Below are positions 1 through 10,862 of a DNA stretch of 64,000 bases, one piece after another. Within the stretch, counting starts at the first letter, position 1, and each line of letters opens with the position of its first letter. Under the pieces are notes generated by a model. It was not told the DNA's origin, ran no database searches, and saw nothing but the letters and a program-made list of their open reading frames with translations. Source of the DNA: Stentor coeruleus (lineage: Eukaryota; Ciliophora; Heterotrichea; Heterotrichida; Stentoridae); NCBI GenBank assembly GCA_001970955.1, contig MPUH01000097.1, positions 45,591-109,590 of the forward strand, written 5' to 3'. The position numbers and the translations under genes are program-made.

Positions 1-297
1 TATCAGAAACATATAAACCCTCATACAAAATCATCAAAATCCAAAACCTCTCAAGCTTTCACCTCTCAAAAACCATCATCTTTCAAACCCCTAAAAAAAA
101 AAATCTTCAACCACATCATAATTTTATTGAAATCTTTTACATTATAAACCTAAAAAAGCTCAAATGATCTATTCCCATCAATTAATAAAAATATTAATTT
201 CAAATTCTTCATATCAATATTCCAACAATAAAAATTATTATACAATTATTTTCCATATATATATTCAGAATTTGTTATATATGCTTCTAATAATAAA
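1..297. other. 5' flank of CK1-like kinase gene
   Basis: No gene is visible. The first 180 bases are rich in C and A and poor in G on the + strand, which is the composition seen in front of other + strand genes here. The last 100 bases are almost pure A/T and run into the kinase start codon at 298. Confidence 0.5.
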
Positions 298-1398
298 ATG
301 AAAAACTTATTGGTTAACAGATACCAAATCCAAGAACTTATAGGAAAAGGGACCTTTGGTTCTGTATATGGAGCTATTGACTTAAAATCTAAAAAACAAG
401 TCGCTATTAAAGTTGAAAACGTCTCTATTTCTCCAAGTTCAATAGAAAAAGAAATTATAGTCTTGAAAAAACTTGAAGGTCAAGAAGGGTTTCCTAAATT
501 ATACTCATATGGGATATATAATGATCATAATTATATTGTTTTAGAAAAACTTGGCAAAAACATATCTCAGATTTTTAAAGACTTTTCATATTGTTTAAGC
601 ATTTCAGAAGTTGCATATTTAGGATGTCAAATGATTAGAAGAATCGCAACTTTACATGCTCATGAGATTATTCATAGAGATGTTAAACCTTCACAATTTT
701 TAATTAAAGGAAAGACCCTGTATATGGTTGACTTTGGATCTTGTAAATCTTTTATTTATGCGGGGTCTTTTCATATTCCTATGACTGAAGATGTTGGGTT
801 TATAGGCACGCTGATGTTTGCTTCAAGAAATGCCCATGCGAAAATACAGTTGAGTAGAAGGGATGATTTAGAGTCAATGTGCTATAGTCTTGCCTATCTT
901 TTAAGGGGAAATCTTCCATGGATGGATTCAGATTCATCTAATAACACAGAAAGCAAAATCTCTTTAAGAAAGGCAATGCTTTCTGATCCCTCCATTTTCG
1001 AAGGTTTTCCTACTGAATTCTCCCAAATCTTAGCTTATGTAAAAGGGTTGAATTTCTACTATTGTCCCGATTATGGGTTTATCTACAACTCCTTCAAACA
1101 AATTATAGACAAATTCGGAAAAAGCAGCATTAGGATTCTAAAAAAGCCTAAAAAAAACTATAGAACCAAATCTTTAAATCCTCACAAACATTCAGAAAAC
1201 CAAAAAAACCACAAAAAATACACAAAGCCCAATATTGATACTACAAAAATCATAGACACTTGTATTTGCCCAACTGTAGAATCAGATACACTTCCAGAAT
1301 TCAAAAATCGTAAAACAATTGAAAATAACTGTAAAATATACAAATCAGAAACACTACATGATAAAGGTAAAAAGTACACAATAACAGAAGAGAATTAA
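298..1398 (+). CDS. Casein kinase 1-like Ser/Thr protein kinase
   Basis: A 366-aa single-exon protein kinase of the CK1 group. Visible landmarks are the Gly-rich loop GKGTFGSV (about residues 16-23), the ATP-binding Lys38 in VAIKVE, the catalytic loop HRDVKPSQF (126-134), the DFG motif (145-147), and CK1-type segments further on (GTLMFASRNAH; RRDDLESMCY; LPW). CK1 enzymes phosphorylate Ser/Thr next to acidic or primed sites; the substrate here is unknown. The C-terminal 90 residues are basic and low in complexity (Lys/Asn/Thr/Ser). The catalytic-loop Asn that helps hold Mg is replaced by Gln133 (KPSQF instead of KPDNF or KPSNF), which may weaken activity. The ORF ends in TAA. Confidence 0.93.
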   Translation: MKNLLVNRYQIQELIGKGTFGSVYGAIDLKSKKQVAIKVENVSISPSSIEKEIIVLKKLEGQEGFPKLYSYGIYNDHNYIVLEKLGKNISQIFKDFSYCLSISEVAYLGCQMIRRIATLHAHEIIHRDVKPSQFLIKGKTLYMVDFGSCKSFIYAGSFHIPMTEDVGFIGTLMFASRNAHAKIQLSRRDDLESMCYSLAYLLRGNLPWMDSDSSNNTESKISLRKAMLSDPSIFEGFPTEFSQILAYVKGLNFYYCPDYGFIYNSFKQIIDKFGKSSIRILKKPKKNYRTKSLNPHKHSENQKNHKKYTKPNIDTTKIIDTCICPTVESDTLPEFKNRKTIENNCKIYKSETLHDKGKKYTITEEN

Positions 1399-2391
1399 AA
1401 AAAAACTTCAGAGATAATTATAGATGATAAAGCAGCTTGTAACATTTCTTAGCTGTGTAAATTAATAATTATTATATGTTTACCTTAGGATTATAATATT
1501 GCTGGTAAAAATCCAGTAGAAAATTATTCAAAATGGAAAAATTATGATAAGATTTATGATTAAAAAACTGGGTAGGTTTTTAGTTTTAAAAATTGTGAGA
1601 TTTTATTTGTATGTGGATGAGGATTTTATATGTTTTTATGTTGAGAATTGTGAAAATTGTTTTGGGTGGTTTTAAGGAGATGAGACTTTTTTTGATAAAT
1701 TTTAGGATGAAGTTAGGGTGTTGAAGAATAGGTTTGGTGTTGAGAGAAGAGGGCGTTTTGGAGATATTTTTATTGTTGGTTAGTTTTTGAAAAGAAGATA
1801 AGAGAGTTTTTTAAGTATTTTAAGAATTTTGATGATTTTTTTTTTTGGTTTTAAGAATTATTGAGGTGAAGTGACGAGATAATACTGATGTTGGGAAATA
1901 AGGTGGGAGGATTGAAAGAATTGGATGAGATGGTTTGTGATTAAGAAGTTTGATGAGGATAAGTGTTTAAATTTAAATTATTATACCATTTTGTTCATAT
2001 GATTTTATTATTATAAAGATTATTTTATAGATTTAGAGGCATGATTAGGGTATTGTATATAGTAAAAGGATATTTAATAGTATATTTTTTTATTTTAAGT
2101 TAATTAAGGCTAATATTTTCTTGTGAAAATTATGATTTTATAGATTTATCTGACTAATTAAGTTAAGTTTTCAAATTTAAATACTACTAATCAGCCTATG
2201 ATTTTTACAATTAAAATAATATTCACAGATAATTTTGATTTTCCTTTTAAATCATTCTTATTAAATTTACTTATAACTTATTAGCTTTCTTATTTTTTTA
2301 GTCTGTAATACTTAGAAAACCTAATAATATCCAATCTTACTCACAATAAACTCCTATAAAAAATTTGAATCAAATATTTAAACGCAAAATT
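1399..2391. other. Intergenic, convergent gene tails
   Basis: No gene is supported. Positions about 1560-1960 are G/T-rich on the + strand, as expected downstream of a + strand gene in this window. A small hairpin (ATTTTC, loop TTGT, GAAAAT) lies near 2116-2131 between the two converging genes. No RNA gene was recognised. Confidence 0.4.
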
Positions 2392-3135
2392 CTATATAAA
2401 ATTATTAACTTCCCAATTATTATCATAACAAAAATCTGGACTGTTTATTTCCCAAGCTGAAATTGCTGATATTTTATCAAAAACTATATTTTTACAATCT
2501 TTTTCTCTTTTTTTCTTGAGTTTTTTATTCAAAAGCATATTTTCAGGTAGATTTTCTTCATCTAATTTCAATTGTATGTTTCTATTATAATTCGCATTCC
2601 CTAATGAGTTTTTGGTTTTGGATTCTTTATTGTGCATATTCATTTTATCTTGAGCTTTAACTGTATGATATTTTTTGATTTTCAAGTTTTTTAAGTTTAT
2701 ATCAATATCTATTTCATATTTAGTTTTGTTTTGTAAGCATTTATGTGAATCTTTACATAATGGTTTCAATTTTTGTTTAGCTTTAATTTTTGGGACGAAC
2801 TCGAATATTTTTGTTATGGGCTTTGAAGAGTAGTCTATTTGTGATAGATCTAAGCTGCTGGTGTTATGCTTTTTATGATGATTTCTGCTTAAAAAAGGTC
2901 TTTGGTCTTGTGTTATAGTACTACATTCTGAATTTGAAAAAGCTTTGATGGTTTTAAAAGATTTAAGGGTATTTGAAGAATTTAAAGATAATGTCACACT
3001 AGGTAATTTTTTAAAAGCACAATTTGATATGTTTTTTTGAAAACTTTCTAAAGTAGGTAAATGATCTATATCGAACTTTTGCATTCTAAACATGCTTTCT
3101 ATATTACAGCTATGAGAATTCTGATTATGTTGCAT
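2392..3135 (-). CDS. Hypothetical basic protein
   Basis: A 247-aa ORF starting at ATG (3135-3133) and ending in TAG. The protein is rich in Lys, Asn and Ser with no membrane segment. It has a basic stretch near the C-terminus (KKLKKKREKDCKN) that could be a nuclear localisation or nucleic-acid contact. I recognise no family. The ORF is far longer than chance stop spacing in this AT-rich DNA, and its right flank has the expected composition, so it is probably a real gene. No intron was seen. Confidence 0.6.
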   Translation of the reverse strand: MQHNQNSHSCNIESMFRMQKFDIDHLPTLESFQKNISNCAFKKLPSVTLSLNSSNTLKSFKTIKAFSNSECSTITQDQRPFLSRNHHKKHNTSSLDLSQIDYSSKPITKIFEFVPKIKAKQKLKPLCKDSHKCLQNKTKYEIDIDINLKNLKIKKYHTVKAQDKMNMHNKESKTKNSLGNANYNRNIQLKLDEENLPENMLLNKKLKKKREKDCKNIVFDKISAISAWEINSPDFCYDNNWEVNNFI

Positions 3136-3456
3136 GAGAATTATAATAGTACCATACTTGAAGTTATTAAAATGCTGGATTATAAACCCAAAAGCTAAAA
3201 AAAATATATGTTTTCAAAATGCGAATACAATTGTAACATAATTAATAGTTTATCATAATTTAACCATACCTTTAGCTGATTTCCACTTAAAAACATCCTA
3301 GAAATATTATCTTTTTATTCTGTTTTTCAAAAATCCCCAATTTTTCTAAGTAAATTCCTCTTAAATTTCATCTAAACATTTTCTCCCAAAACTTTTTTAC
3401 AATAAAATCAACAAGCGAAATAATTAAATCCGCCCAAAAAGCATATTAAAATTATA
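3136..3456. other. Divergent intergenic region
   Basis: 321 bases between a leftward and a rightward gene. The last 120 bases are C-rich and G-poor on the + strand, matching the 5' flank of the + strand receptor gene. No promoter motif could be named. Confidence 0.35.
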
Positions 3457-4326
3457 ATGGGATGCGCTGACGAAATAGTTCTCATAGCCAATTATGTTAT
3501 AATCATTGTATCAGTGATAAGTCTTATTGCAAGCATAGGTGTCATCATCTTATGCTTTATAGGAGACATTCTCGATGATTTCACTTTAAAGATCATTATG
3601 TACATGGCAATAAATGACCTAATAAGATCTTGTGCATTGATAATCCCATTATGCTTTGAATCAAAAAACTATATCTGTATGTTTTTCGGCTATATTGTTG
3701 TTTTTACTTTTATCTCAAATGTTGTATGGGCAGCATCTATAATAGTTACTTTATATATAGTAATAATCAAAAAACATAGGAACTATGAAAGATTTATGAA
3801 ATACTGGTTCATAGCAGCATATCCTTTATTTGCTATAATCCTAAGTATCCCATATTCAACAAATAGTTATGGGTTTAACGGAGGTATGTGCACTTTAAAA
3901 GATGATTATTATGGAAACATATGGAGATTTACCCTTCTTTATTTCCCTTATTGGGTGTTTATAATTTTAGCTGTTTGGATTTTTTACAAACTTCATCAAA
4001 TGTTAAAAGAGTCAGATTCAGGAACTTTAGACTCTCTTGTATTGAAAAGAGGTTATATCTATTCATTAATTATATTTGTAATGGTCGTGTTTCTTAGTGC
4101 AGTTAGGACAATTCAACTTTTCACTGATACTTGCCCTATAAAATATATGTCTTTTTCTTTAGATTCAGTGATTGGGCTACATGGGTTACTTAATGGTATT
4201 GCTTTGATTTGTAATCAAACTGTTAGAAAGCAGTTAAAGTATAAGTTTTGTAGAGATTTGAGTAATATGTATTATGACCCAAGTAGTATTTCTCCAAGTT
4301 TTGGTAGTGAAAAAGATATAAATTAA
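3457..4326 (+). CDS. Seven-transmembrane receptor, cAMP-receptor-like GPCR
   Basis: A 289-aa protein with seven hydrophobic spans: about residues 8-35, 45-65, 72-100, 117-137, 155-177, 200-222 and 230-252. The N-terminus is short and the tail begins after the seventh span with CNQTVRKQLKYKF. Layout and motifs (ASIGVIIL in TM1, INDLIRS after TM2, a Cys pair around ICMFF and GGMCTL) resemble the Dictyostelium cAMP-receptor family of class E GPCRs. It would sit in the plasma or ciliary membrane and signal through G proteins or directly; the ligand is unknown. Single exon, TAA stop. Its occurrence in a window with cyclases and PDEs fits a signalling role but proves nothing. Confidence 0.8.
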   Translation: MGCADEIVLIANYVIIIVSVISLIASIGVIILCFIGDILDDFTLKIIMYMAINDLIRSCALIIPLCFESKNYICMFFGYIVVFTFISNVVWAASIIVTLYIVIIKKHRNYERFMKYWFIAAYPLFAIILSIPYSTNSYGFNGGMCTLKDDYYGNIWRFTLLYFPYWVFIILAVWIFYKLHQMLKESDSGTLDSLVLKRGYIYSLIIFVMVVFLSAVRTIQLFTDTCPIKYMSFSLDSVIGLHGLLNGIALICNQTVRKQLKYKFCRDLSNMYYDPSSISPSFGSEKDIN

Positions 4327-4718
4327 TTAAAAAAATTAGGAATAAGTTAAGGGATTTTTGTGTTGAAAATCGTAGAAGTTAAGGCTTTAATGGGAGATAG
4401 AAAGGATTTTTATATTTTTGATGAAAAAGATTAAATATAGTCAGCAACATATATTTCGCCTGACTATAAACTAATAAATTTGCGCAGCACCCTTAATTTT
4501 TTTTTCCAAATACACTTAATTATACCCGTATTTTATATTTATAATTTATAATCTAAACCTAATCTGCCCCATCTTCTTATTTCACACAATTTTAAAAAAT
4601 TTATCACAACTCTCACATCAAAATATTCCAATCATCCAAAAATTATATCTAATAAATAAAATCCTATAAACTTAAAAGACTATAAATTTACAAAAAAAAC
4701 TACCAACAATCTAAATAA
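4327..4718. other. Convergent intergenic region
   Basis: The first 100 bases are G-rich (3' flank of the + gene) and the remainder is C-rich on the + strand (3' flank of the - gene). It contains the inverted repeat listed separately at 4436-4468. No coding potential was seen. Confidence 0.4.
4436..4468. repeat. Inverted repeat between convergent genes
   Basis: Perfect 9-bp arms TATAGTCAG (4436-4444) and CTGACTATA (4460-4468) are separated by 15 bases. The repeat sits between the ends of two converging genes, so a role in transcript 3' ends is possible; this is inference only. Confidence 0.45.
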
Positions 4719-6314
4719 TTATCTATTTGTTTTCATCTCTTTAATCCTTTTCCTAACCAAATATCCTCGATAATTCGCTTGTATACATACAACAGCTTCT
4801 TTAATCGACTTATAAATCGTCCTTACCAGCCACATCCTCACCATAGCCTGTATTTTAACAACCCCACTAACAGTTTTCTTATACTTTTTCTTAACCAAAA
4901 ACCCTTTAAAAGCTGTTTGTATTATCAAAGCACTTTCATCTTTAGTCTTTACTTTTTTCCTTATAAAATTTCCCTTATCTTCAACTTCCCCATTCTCCAA
5001 ATCTTTCACTTCTTTTTCATTTTCCAATGTTTCCAGTTCTTTCTCAGATTCAACTTCAGGTATAACATAGCATTTCCCTTTTTCAGTTTTTATAATCTCT
5101 TTAGCCAAAAACCCTTTAAAAGCTCTACTAATAATATTCGCTGCTGATTTTTGTCCTTTAGCTTTTTCTTTATATTTTTGCCTTTCACGCCAAGCTTTCA
5201 TATGTTTTTGTATATTAACAGCTGCTACTTGTTGAGTTTCTTCAAGGATTTTATGTATTTCTAAACGTTTATCCGGGACAGCTGAAGCTTTACTAGAAAG
5301 ATACTCATCAGATTGTTCAGAAAGTGCATTAAGCGGCTGAAATTTATCTTCAAAAATCTGTGGTTTTTCTACATATTGATTTAACTCACGATATTTATCT
5401 GTAATCATTATTTCTGTATCTTTTTGTTTTTGTAATTCTGTATATATATTTTTAATATTCCTTGAAGCTATAGCACTATTTGCCGTCCTCGATCCTGGCC
5501 TACTAGACATTTTCCTATAAGTCCTGATTTTATGCATAGGTTGTAGTCGATCTCCAGTTAAAAACCTAACATTTTGAAACTCATAATTACTAATTGATGA
5601 ATTCTTTGGCCTTTTCCCTAATATTTGCTCTAGTTTTCTTTCACCTCGGTTTATTGGTTTTATAATTCCTGTGTTTGGGAAGATTTTCACATGAGTCAAA
5701 CCTCTTGTTGATGATTCTTCATTTAGACCTTTAAAAACAATATGTGTTAGTTTATTGTCTGGACCTAATTGTTCTAATGATAATTCCCAAGCTTCACGCA
5801 TGTGTTTATGACTTTCAGCTTGTTCGCCAAGATTTCTGCATTCAAGGGCGTAGTTATGATATGCTATGATTAATGAGTTTATTATATTGAAAGTCATATT
5901 TGGGGATTCTTTTAGAATAGTAATTGAAGTTTGTATATGTTTTATTGCTTGATCATGGTTACCTTGAGAAGATTCAATTGTCGCGATGTTTATAAAAGTT
6001 ATAGCTAGATTAGTTTTAGAACCTGGGAAATTACTAGATACGACTTCTTGTAAGCATTTCAGAGCATTTTCAGGGCTTTTTTGTTTAAGGAAAAAATTTG
6101 CCAGGTTGTTTAGGGTCATGGATTTGAGAAGGAGGTAGGATGTTTTACTAGTATGTGGAAGTAATGAGTATGCTTTGTTTAGCATTTCTTGAGCTGATTG
6201 GAAATTTCCTTCGTGGCTCTGAGATAGACTTAGTTTGTTGTAGTTTATTATTAATGCATCTGCCTATGTATATTCTACCCCTAAGTTTTCGTTGAAAATT
6301 TCTTGTTTGTGCAT
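4719..6314 (-). CDS. TPR and IQ-motif protein (putative calmodulin binder)
   Basis: Two exons giving 526 aa. The ATG is at 6314-6312, a 12-codon exon follows, then a 15-nt intron at 6264-6278 (GTAGAATATACATAG, phase 0) and the long exon down to the TAG at 4719. The N-terminal ~180 residues form tetratricopeptide-like helical pairs (ADALIINYNKLSLSQSHEGN; MTLNNLANFFLKQKSPENAL). The C-terminal third carries several IQ-type motifs with the IQxxxRGxxxR pattern, for example VVKIQAMVRMWLVR and CIQANYRGYLVRKR. IQ motifs bind calmodulin or related light chains, and TPRs bind partner proteins, so this is likely a Ca-responsive cytoskeletal or ciliary scaffold. An Arg/Ser-rich middle region links the two parts. 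Confidence 0.85.
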
Positions 6315-7505
6315 ATTTTATTTGTATAGATTTATAATTGGATGAAAGTAGGAAAACTGTTATATGGAGTTTTTATAGGTGCTGGATTTGGATATTTTAG
6401 GATGATTGGGAGGGTTGTTGTGGGTGGTTGTGAAGGAAATAGGATTTAAATGGTTTGAGATTTTGATAGGAAAAGGTAGAGATTGTATGTATTTTGTAAG
6501 GTTTTAAGAAATTTATAAATGGGTGTATAGTTAATGATAAAAATTTGGATTGTTGGGATTATAAAAGATTTAGTGTGGATTTGTTTAAGCATATGGGTTA
6601 TTGTGATGACTGGCTGGTATCGCATTTTTTATTTATTTTTATAGAATGTTATAATGAATGTTTTTTTTCATATAATTTTAAGATAATACTATCTGAGAAC
6701 TTATGGTCAATCTTCACTACCTAAGTATTTTATATAAATTGTGTATCTGATGAAATCTTATAACTTAATTTAATATGATATTTTATACACTAACACCTTG
6801 TAAATTAAAAAAAAAAATAAGCATTCAATCTTTGTGAATATTAAATAAGTTAAAAGAGTTTATTCACAGAATGATTTTGTTTAAAATGAATATTAATTAA
6901 AGGATATTTTTAATTAAAAAATTGAAAATATGCATAGAGAAATACTATTGAAAAAATCTAAAATCAAAGCCAAGCTATTACATTTTACTATCAAAAATTA
7001 TTTTTTTATAATCCTATTCGCTAAAAATGCCTGAGAAAAATAGCTTTATAGATGCGGAAAATCAAATAAAAATTTATATGCATTTACAGCTTGTCTATTT
7101 TTGCTGTTTATTTTTTTATTGGGTAAAAATATAATTGCTATTTAGAATATTTATGATATCGAATCAAAAAATACATTATTTTAATATAAAGTTAAAGCTA
7201 AAGTGGGTGATAGTTAAGGTGGCATGGTTTAAACCTTGTCCGATCGAGGTTTGTTTGTCCTACGATCTTTTTCTTTGGGCAGATTCGGTATGTTGAACCA
7301 CTTGTTGTCGCTGGTTATGTAACTTTTTACTTATTTTAATATGAAATAAACTTATACAAGATAAATCTATAATAGCATATAAAAAACCCAAACAAACTTC
7401 ATAAATGCATTTCATCAAAAAAAGGCTCAAATTCAGACTATAAACCCTATTCATATGCTACTCTTATAAAAGTTTTCTGTAATAAAAATTCCTTTTAATT
7501 ATAAA
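6315..7505. other. Intergenic region with a GC-richer patch
   Basis: 6315-6640 is G-rich and C-poor on the + strand, the expected 5' flank of the leftward gene. 6640-7200 is AT-rich with no coding signal. 7206-7320 is clearly less AT-rich than its surroundings and includes the palindrome GGTTTAAACC (7226-7235). On the - strand it forms the tail of a 64-codon ORF (7260-7454) with no family resemblance. I found no tRNA or snRNA fold that convinced me. Confidence 0.3.
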
Positions 7506-10166
7506 TTATAAGATACTTTCTAAGAAAATACCCCCTAAATCCGTTTGTGTGGACTTATCATTCAAGTTTGTTGGGGTTATATCTATAGCAAGGCTCTCTT
7601 CACCCACCAGCATAATTTTAAAAGTATCACCAAAATGTTCTCTTTCATACGGGACAAAGAACTTATACGGCAAGTTTATTTCATTGAAATGCCATACTAA
7701 ATTCCAAAAAATCTCTGAATTTTCTCTTAAGTCTTCTAAACTCATACAGTTCTTCTTATTATCTTTCATTAAAAACACTTGAACACTTGTATCCAAATCA
7801 TGTAAAGCTAAATATTTTACTTGTTCAATACCAAGGCATTTCTTCCCAGAATCAAATCCAACTATGGCTTTAATCATTTTCTCTGAGTTCTTAACACCAC
7901 TTATATTACTTCCAGGGATTATAGTCAAATTAACAGCCCTGCTTGGAGGAAGTTTTTTTGATATTTTATTAAAGTCTCTTTTCAAAGCTTTTTCATTACT
8001 AAAAATCTTGTAATTGTCATTAAAAATCTCTAAAGACTGTCTTGCTGACCTTATACTTGAACTAAAAGAAGTGTTACTGAATAGTTTTGTAACAACTTTT
8101 TGTAGTATCATTACTGCAGATGCATCTACAAGTACTTTAATTGTATTCATATATGAGAATATTGATAAAGCGATTGATGGATTAACATTGAAACAGGCTT
8201 CAATAAGAAAAGTATAAGTTGTTATTGAAGGTCTTTCTCCTGATTTATTCATTTTTTCTAAGACAGTTAAGACTTCTGTGACTCTTTCATTATGTTCTGA
8301 TTCATCTTGGGTCCATAGAGTGGCTGCCCAGATTTGCATCCAAATCATGTAAATTGTATGGGATAAAGTTGGTTTATAAGTGTTTCTACGTCTCATTGTA
8401 AAGGGTTCAGATATGTTGACTGGGTTTTCCGTGAGTTTTGGATGGAATTTTATCGGCATGCCGTAGAATTCAAGTATTTCATAGTCGATTTCGGTGAAAG
8501 TGTAATAAAAGTGACTGCCGGTTTTGGAAAAACAGGTCTCGGCTTGAGGGACGACGTATTTGGATCGAAATGCTTGGGAGGTGTCTGAAAGGAAGTGCGT
8601 TGGTTTTTTATGTAAGACTATCCCCATACGATTCTTTTTTGCTATAATATGCTCATTAAACAAAAGGTTTTCTAGGTGTTGATCCAAATTTGAACACCTA
8701 ATATTTTTATCACAAAAATTAGCAAACATTTGTGTTTTAAAGAAAAGCCTGAAAAACTCTTTATCAGTTTTGTTTTTAACAATAAACCCTTCTTGGTCAA
8801 AAAAACTTGCAATATCTTCAGAAATTTGTTTTTCGGTATTAAGAAATTGCTTATAATCTCTAAGTATCGACACAAAAAATTGGTAAAAAACATTCCTAAT
8901 ACTTTCTCCAGTTTCAGAGTCTATTCGTGGAAGAAGCCCATTTTTATTACGAGTTAAGTCTGTAAGCCTTTTTACTACCTTTTTTGTATAATACTCTGGA
9001 AGTTGAACATTTTTTATTGATTGTTTTACTGAGTGTATGTTGATTATTTCATCATTACTTTCGATTTTCCCACTGTCTAAGTCTATAATGCATACATCAG
9101 AAGTACATCTTATAAGTACATCTTCTTTATATTTAGAATGTAGTCCATAGATATATTTGACTGGAGAATATAAGTAATCGATTAACTTCCCAGGAAGTAA
9201 AGGGACGTACATCATATTCCATCTGAAAGGGTAGAGGAGGTTGATCATTGCAAAAGAGCAGGCAGCAAGTTTTTCTGTAGAACTTGATAAAAATATCACA
9301 CTTTCTTCCAATAACATATGAGTAAAGACATTAAGCAATGTAGCAATACTAAGCGAATGAAACAAATGAGTCATATTACAATCAAACAACGGTAACTTAT
9401 TAACAGGAGGTATCTTAATCGAAACAACTGTATTTAATATCTGATAAACAACTTCAATACACCCTCTAGGAGGTAAAGGAACTAATAAAAACAAATGCAT
9501 TATATAACATTCAATAGGCAAAACAAGTTTGGTTCTAGTTAATTTGAAAATCCCAACTAAAATTTTTTTCATTGTTTCTAAGAACGGATATCTTGATACT
9601 AATACTAAACATTTAGGCACTAAATTGTATTCATTTGATAAAAACCTAAAACTCGCTTCATTTGATGGTTTTTTTGATAAGGTGTGCTTATGCTTTTTAG
9701 CTTTTGAGGCTGATTGTGACCTGTAATTATGAGATGAGCTTTGGTTTGGGGATAATAAAGATGTGTCTTCTTTGCTTTTTGTAAGAAATCTAGTGTCTTG
9801 AAGGTTTACAGCTTCAGTTTGAAGGATTTTGGCTTGCTGTTTTGAGGTCCCAGGTGTCTCAAAGACCATCATTGCTGCGCAATATAATTGGACCCCATTT
9901 TCGTCTGTAAGAATGAAATTGAAGCTTTCACTTGTAGTTTCAGAGTTTGATCTGATAACTTTGATACCCCAAGGAAAGCAAAACATCGGCAAAGTGTCTG
10001 GGGTTTTGAAATCAGGAGGAAATTTCGATAGGACTTTTGGGATTAAAGAGGTTTTGTGTTCACTATGCTCTTGAACATCCTCAGCAGTAATCCCAACCGT
10101 CATAAAGCTTTCTACTATTGTATTAACTTTTGATAGTTTTTCTCTTATTACAGTAGAGAAATCCAT
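7506..10166 (-). CDS. DENN-domain protein (DENND4-like Rab GEF)
   Basis: A single exon of 886 aa, ATG at 10166, TAA stop. A tripartite DENN module can be followed. The upstream DENN part (PMFCFPWGIKV... FILTDENGVQLYCAAM) covers about 55-110. The core DENN (VPKCLVLVSRYPFLETM; LPLFDC; LLEESVIFLSSSTEKLAACS; PFRWNMMYVPLLPGKLIDYL) covers about 185-330. The downstream DENN (DVCIIDLDSG... LPEYYTKKVVKRL) covers about 345-420. DENN proteins exchange GDP for GTP on Rab GTPases in membrane traffic. The C-terminal part has a PPR-like helical segment (ITTYTFLIEACF) and a terminal block (EIFWNLVWHFNEINLPYKF) reminiscent of DENND4 proteins. A Ser/Lys-rich insert near 120-175 is probably disordered. Confidence 0.88.
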   Translation of the reverse strand: MDFSTVIREKLSKVNTIVESFMTVGITAEDVQEHSEHKTSLIPKVLSKFPPDFKTPDTLPMFCFPWGIKVIRSNSETTSESFNFILTDENGVQLYCAAMMVFETPGTSKQQAKILQTEAVNLQDTRFLTKSKEDTSLLSPNQSSSHNYRSQSASKAKKHKHTLSKKPSNEASFRFLSNEYNLVPKCLVLVSRYPFLETMKKILVGIFKLTRTKLVLPIECYIMHLFLLVPLPPRGCIEVVYQILNTVVSIKIPPVNKLPLFDCNMTHLFHSLSIATLLNVFTHMLLEESVIFLSSSTEKLAACSFAMINLLYPFRWNMMYVPLLPGKLIDYLYSPVKYIYGLHSKYKEDVLIRCTSDVCIIDLDSGKIESNDEIINIHSVKQSIKNVQLPEYYTKKVVKRLTDLTRNKNGLLPRIDSETGESIRNVFYQFFVSILRDYKQFLNTEKQISEDIASFFDQEGFIVKNKTDKEFFRLFFKTQMFANFCDKNIRCSNLDQHLENLLFNEHIIAKKNRMGIVLHKKPTHFLSDTSQAFRSKYVVPQAETCFSKTGSHFYYTFTEIDYEILEFYGMPIKFHPKLTENPVNISEPFTMRRRNTYKPTLSHTIYMIWMQIWAATLWTQDESEHNERVTEVLTVLEKMNKSGERPSITTYTFLIEACFNVNPSIALSIFSYMNTIKVLVDASAVMILQKVVTKLFSNTSFSSSIRSARQSLEIFNDNYKIFSNEKALKRDFNKISKKLPPSRAVNLTIIPGSNISGVKNSEKMIKAIVGFDSGKKCLGIEQVKYLALHDLDTSVQVFLMKDNKKNCMSLEDLRENSEIFWNLVWHFNEINLPYKFFVPYEREHFGDTFKIMLVGEESLAIDITPTNLNDKSTQTDLGGIFLESIL

Positions 10167-10194
10167 TTATATCATTGATAAAAACTAAGGGTTC

Positions 10195-10440
10195 ATGAGT
10201 TTATTATAGTTTTGGGATATTTGGTTGATATTTGAAATATTGGATTGATATACGGAATATTGAAAAATTTTGAGTTAATTTTTGGGATATTTGGTTGATA
10301 TTTGGAGTATTTGATTGATATTTGGAGTATTGAAAATGTTTGGTTAGTTTTGGTTTTGGATGATATTTGGAATATTGTGTTGATATTTGGAATATTGGAA
10401 TATGGAAAATATTGGGTTGGTATTTGGAATAGTATGAAGT
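10195..10440. repeat. Degenerate tandem repeat, G/T-rich
   Basis: A stretch in front of the leftward DENN gene made of many imperfect copies of a unit of about 16-22 bases around TTGATATTTGGAATATT. By hand count, 10201-10440 holds about 61 G and only 1 C on the + strand. It may be a simple low-complexity 5' flank or a regulatory repeat. Confidence 0.6.
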
Positions 10441-10862
10441 AAAAAGTTAGAGAATGAGATTTTTTTAAGATAAATTGTAAATCATTAATAAAAGCCTAAG
10501 CATGTATTTAGAAATTATGCCAAGAAAATTTTACTTTTTTATATCTTATATAAATATAAACAATTAGATTGTTGCAATATAGTAATTATCATATCAGAAA
10601 GCAAATCGAAATATCTTAAATCTATCAATATTATAAACATCTAAATTTTCTTAATCTTATTCCTAATATATTATCCTAATATTTTCCATAAGTAACTATT
10701 AAACAATATAAAAAAGTAAGGTCTCTATAAAATCTGCTCCATCTAATCCACAAAATAAGATCAAAAATAAATTATATATAAATTTCATCGAAAAATATCT
10801 AATCTGCCATAATAAAGTTTTCCATTATTTATATTTAAAAACCATTTAAAAGTTTCTTTATG

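Noticed and set aside
7260-7454. A 64-codon - strand ORF covering part of the GC-richer patch
   Set aside because: No family resemblance and no intron or flank evidence; mentioned only as part of the intergenic description.
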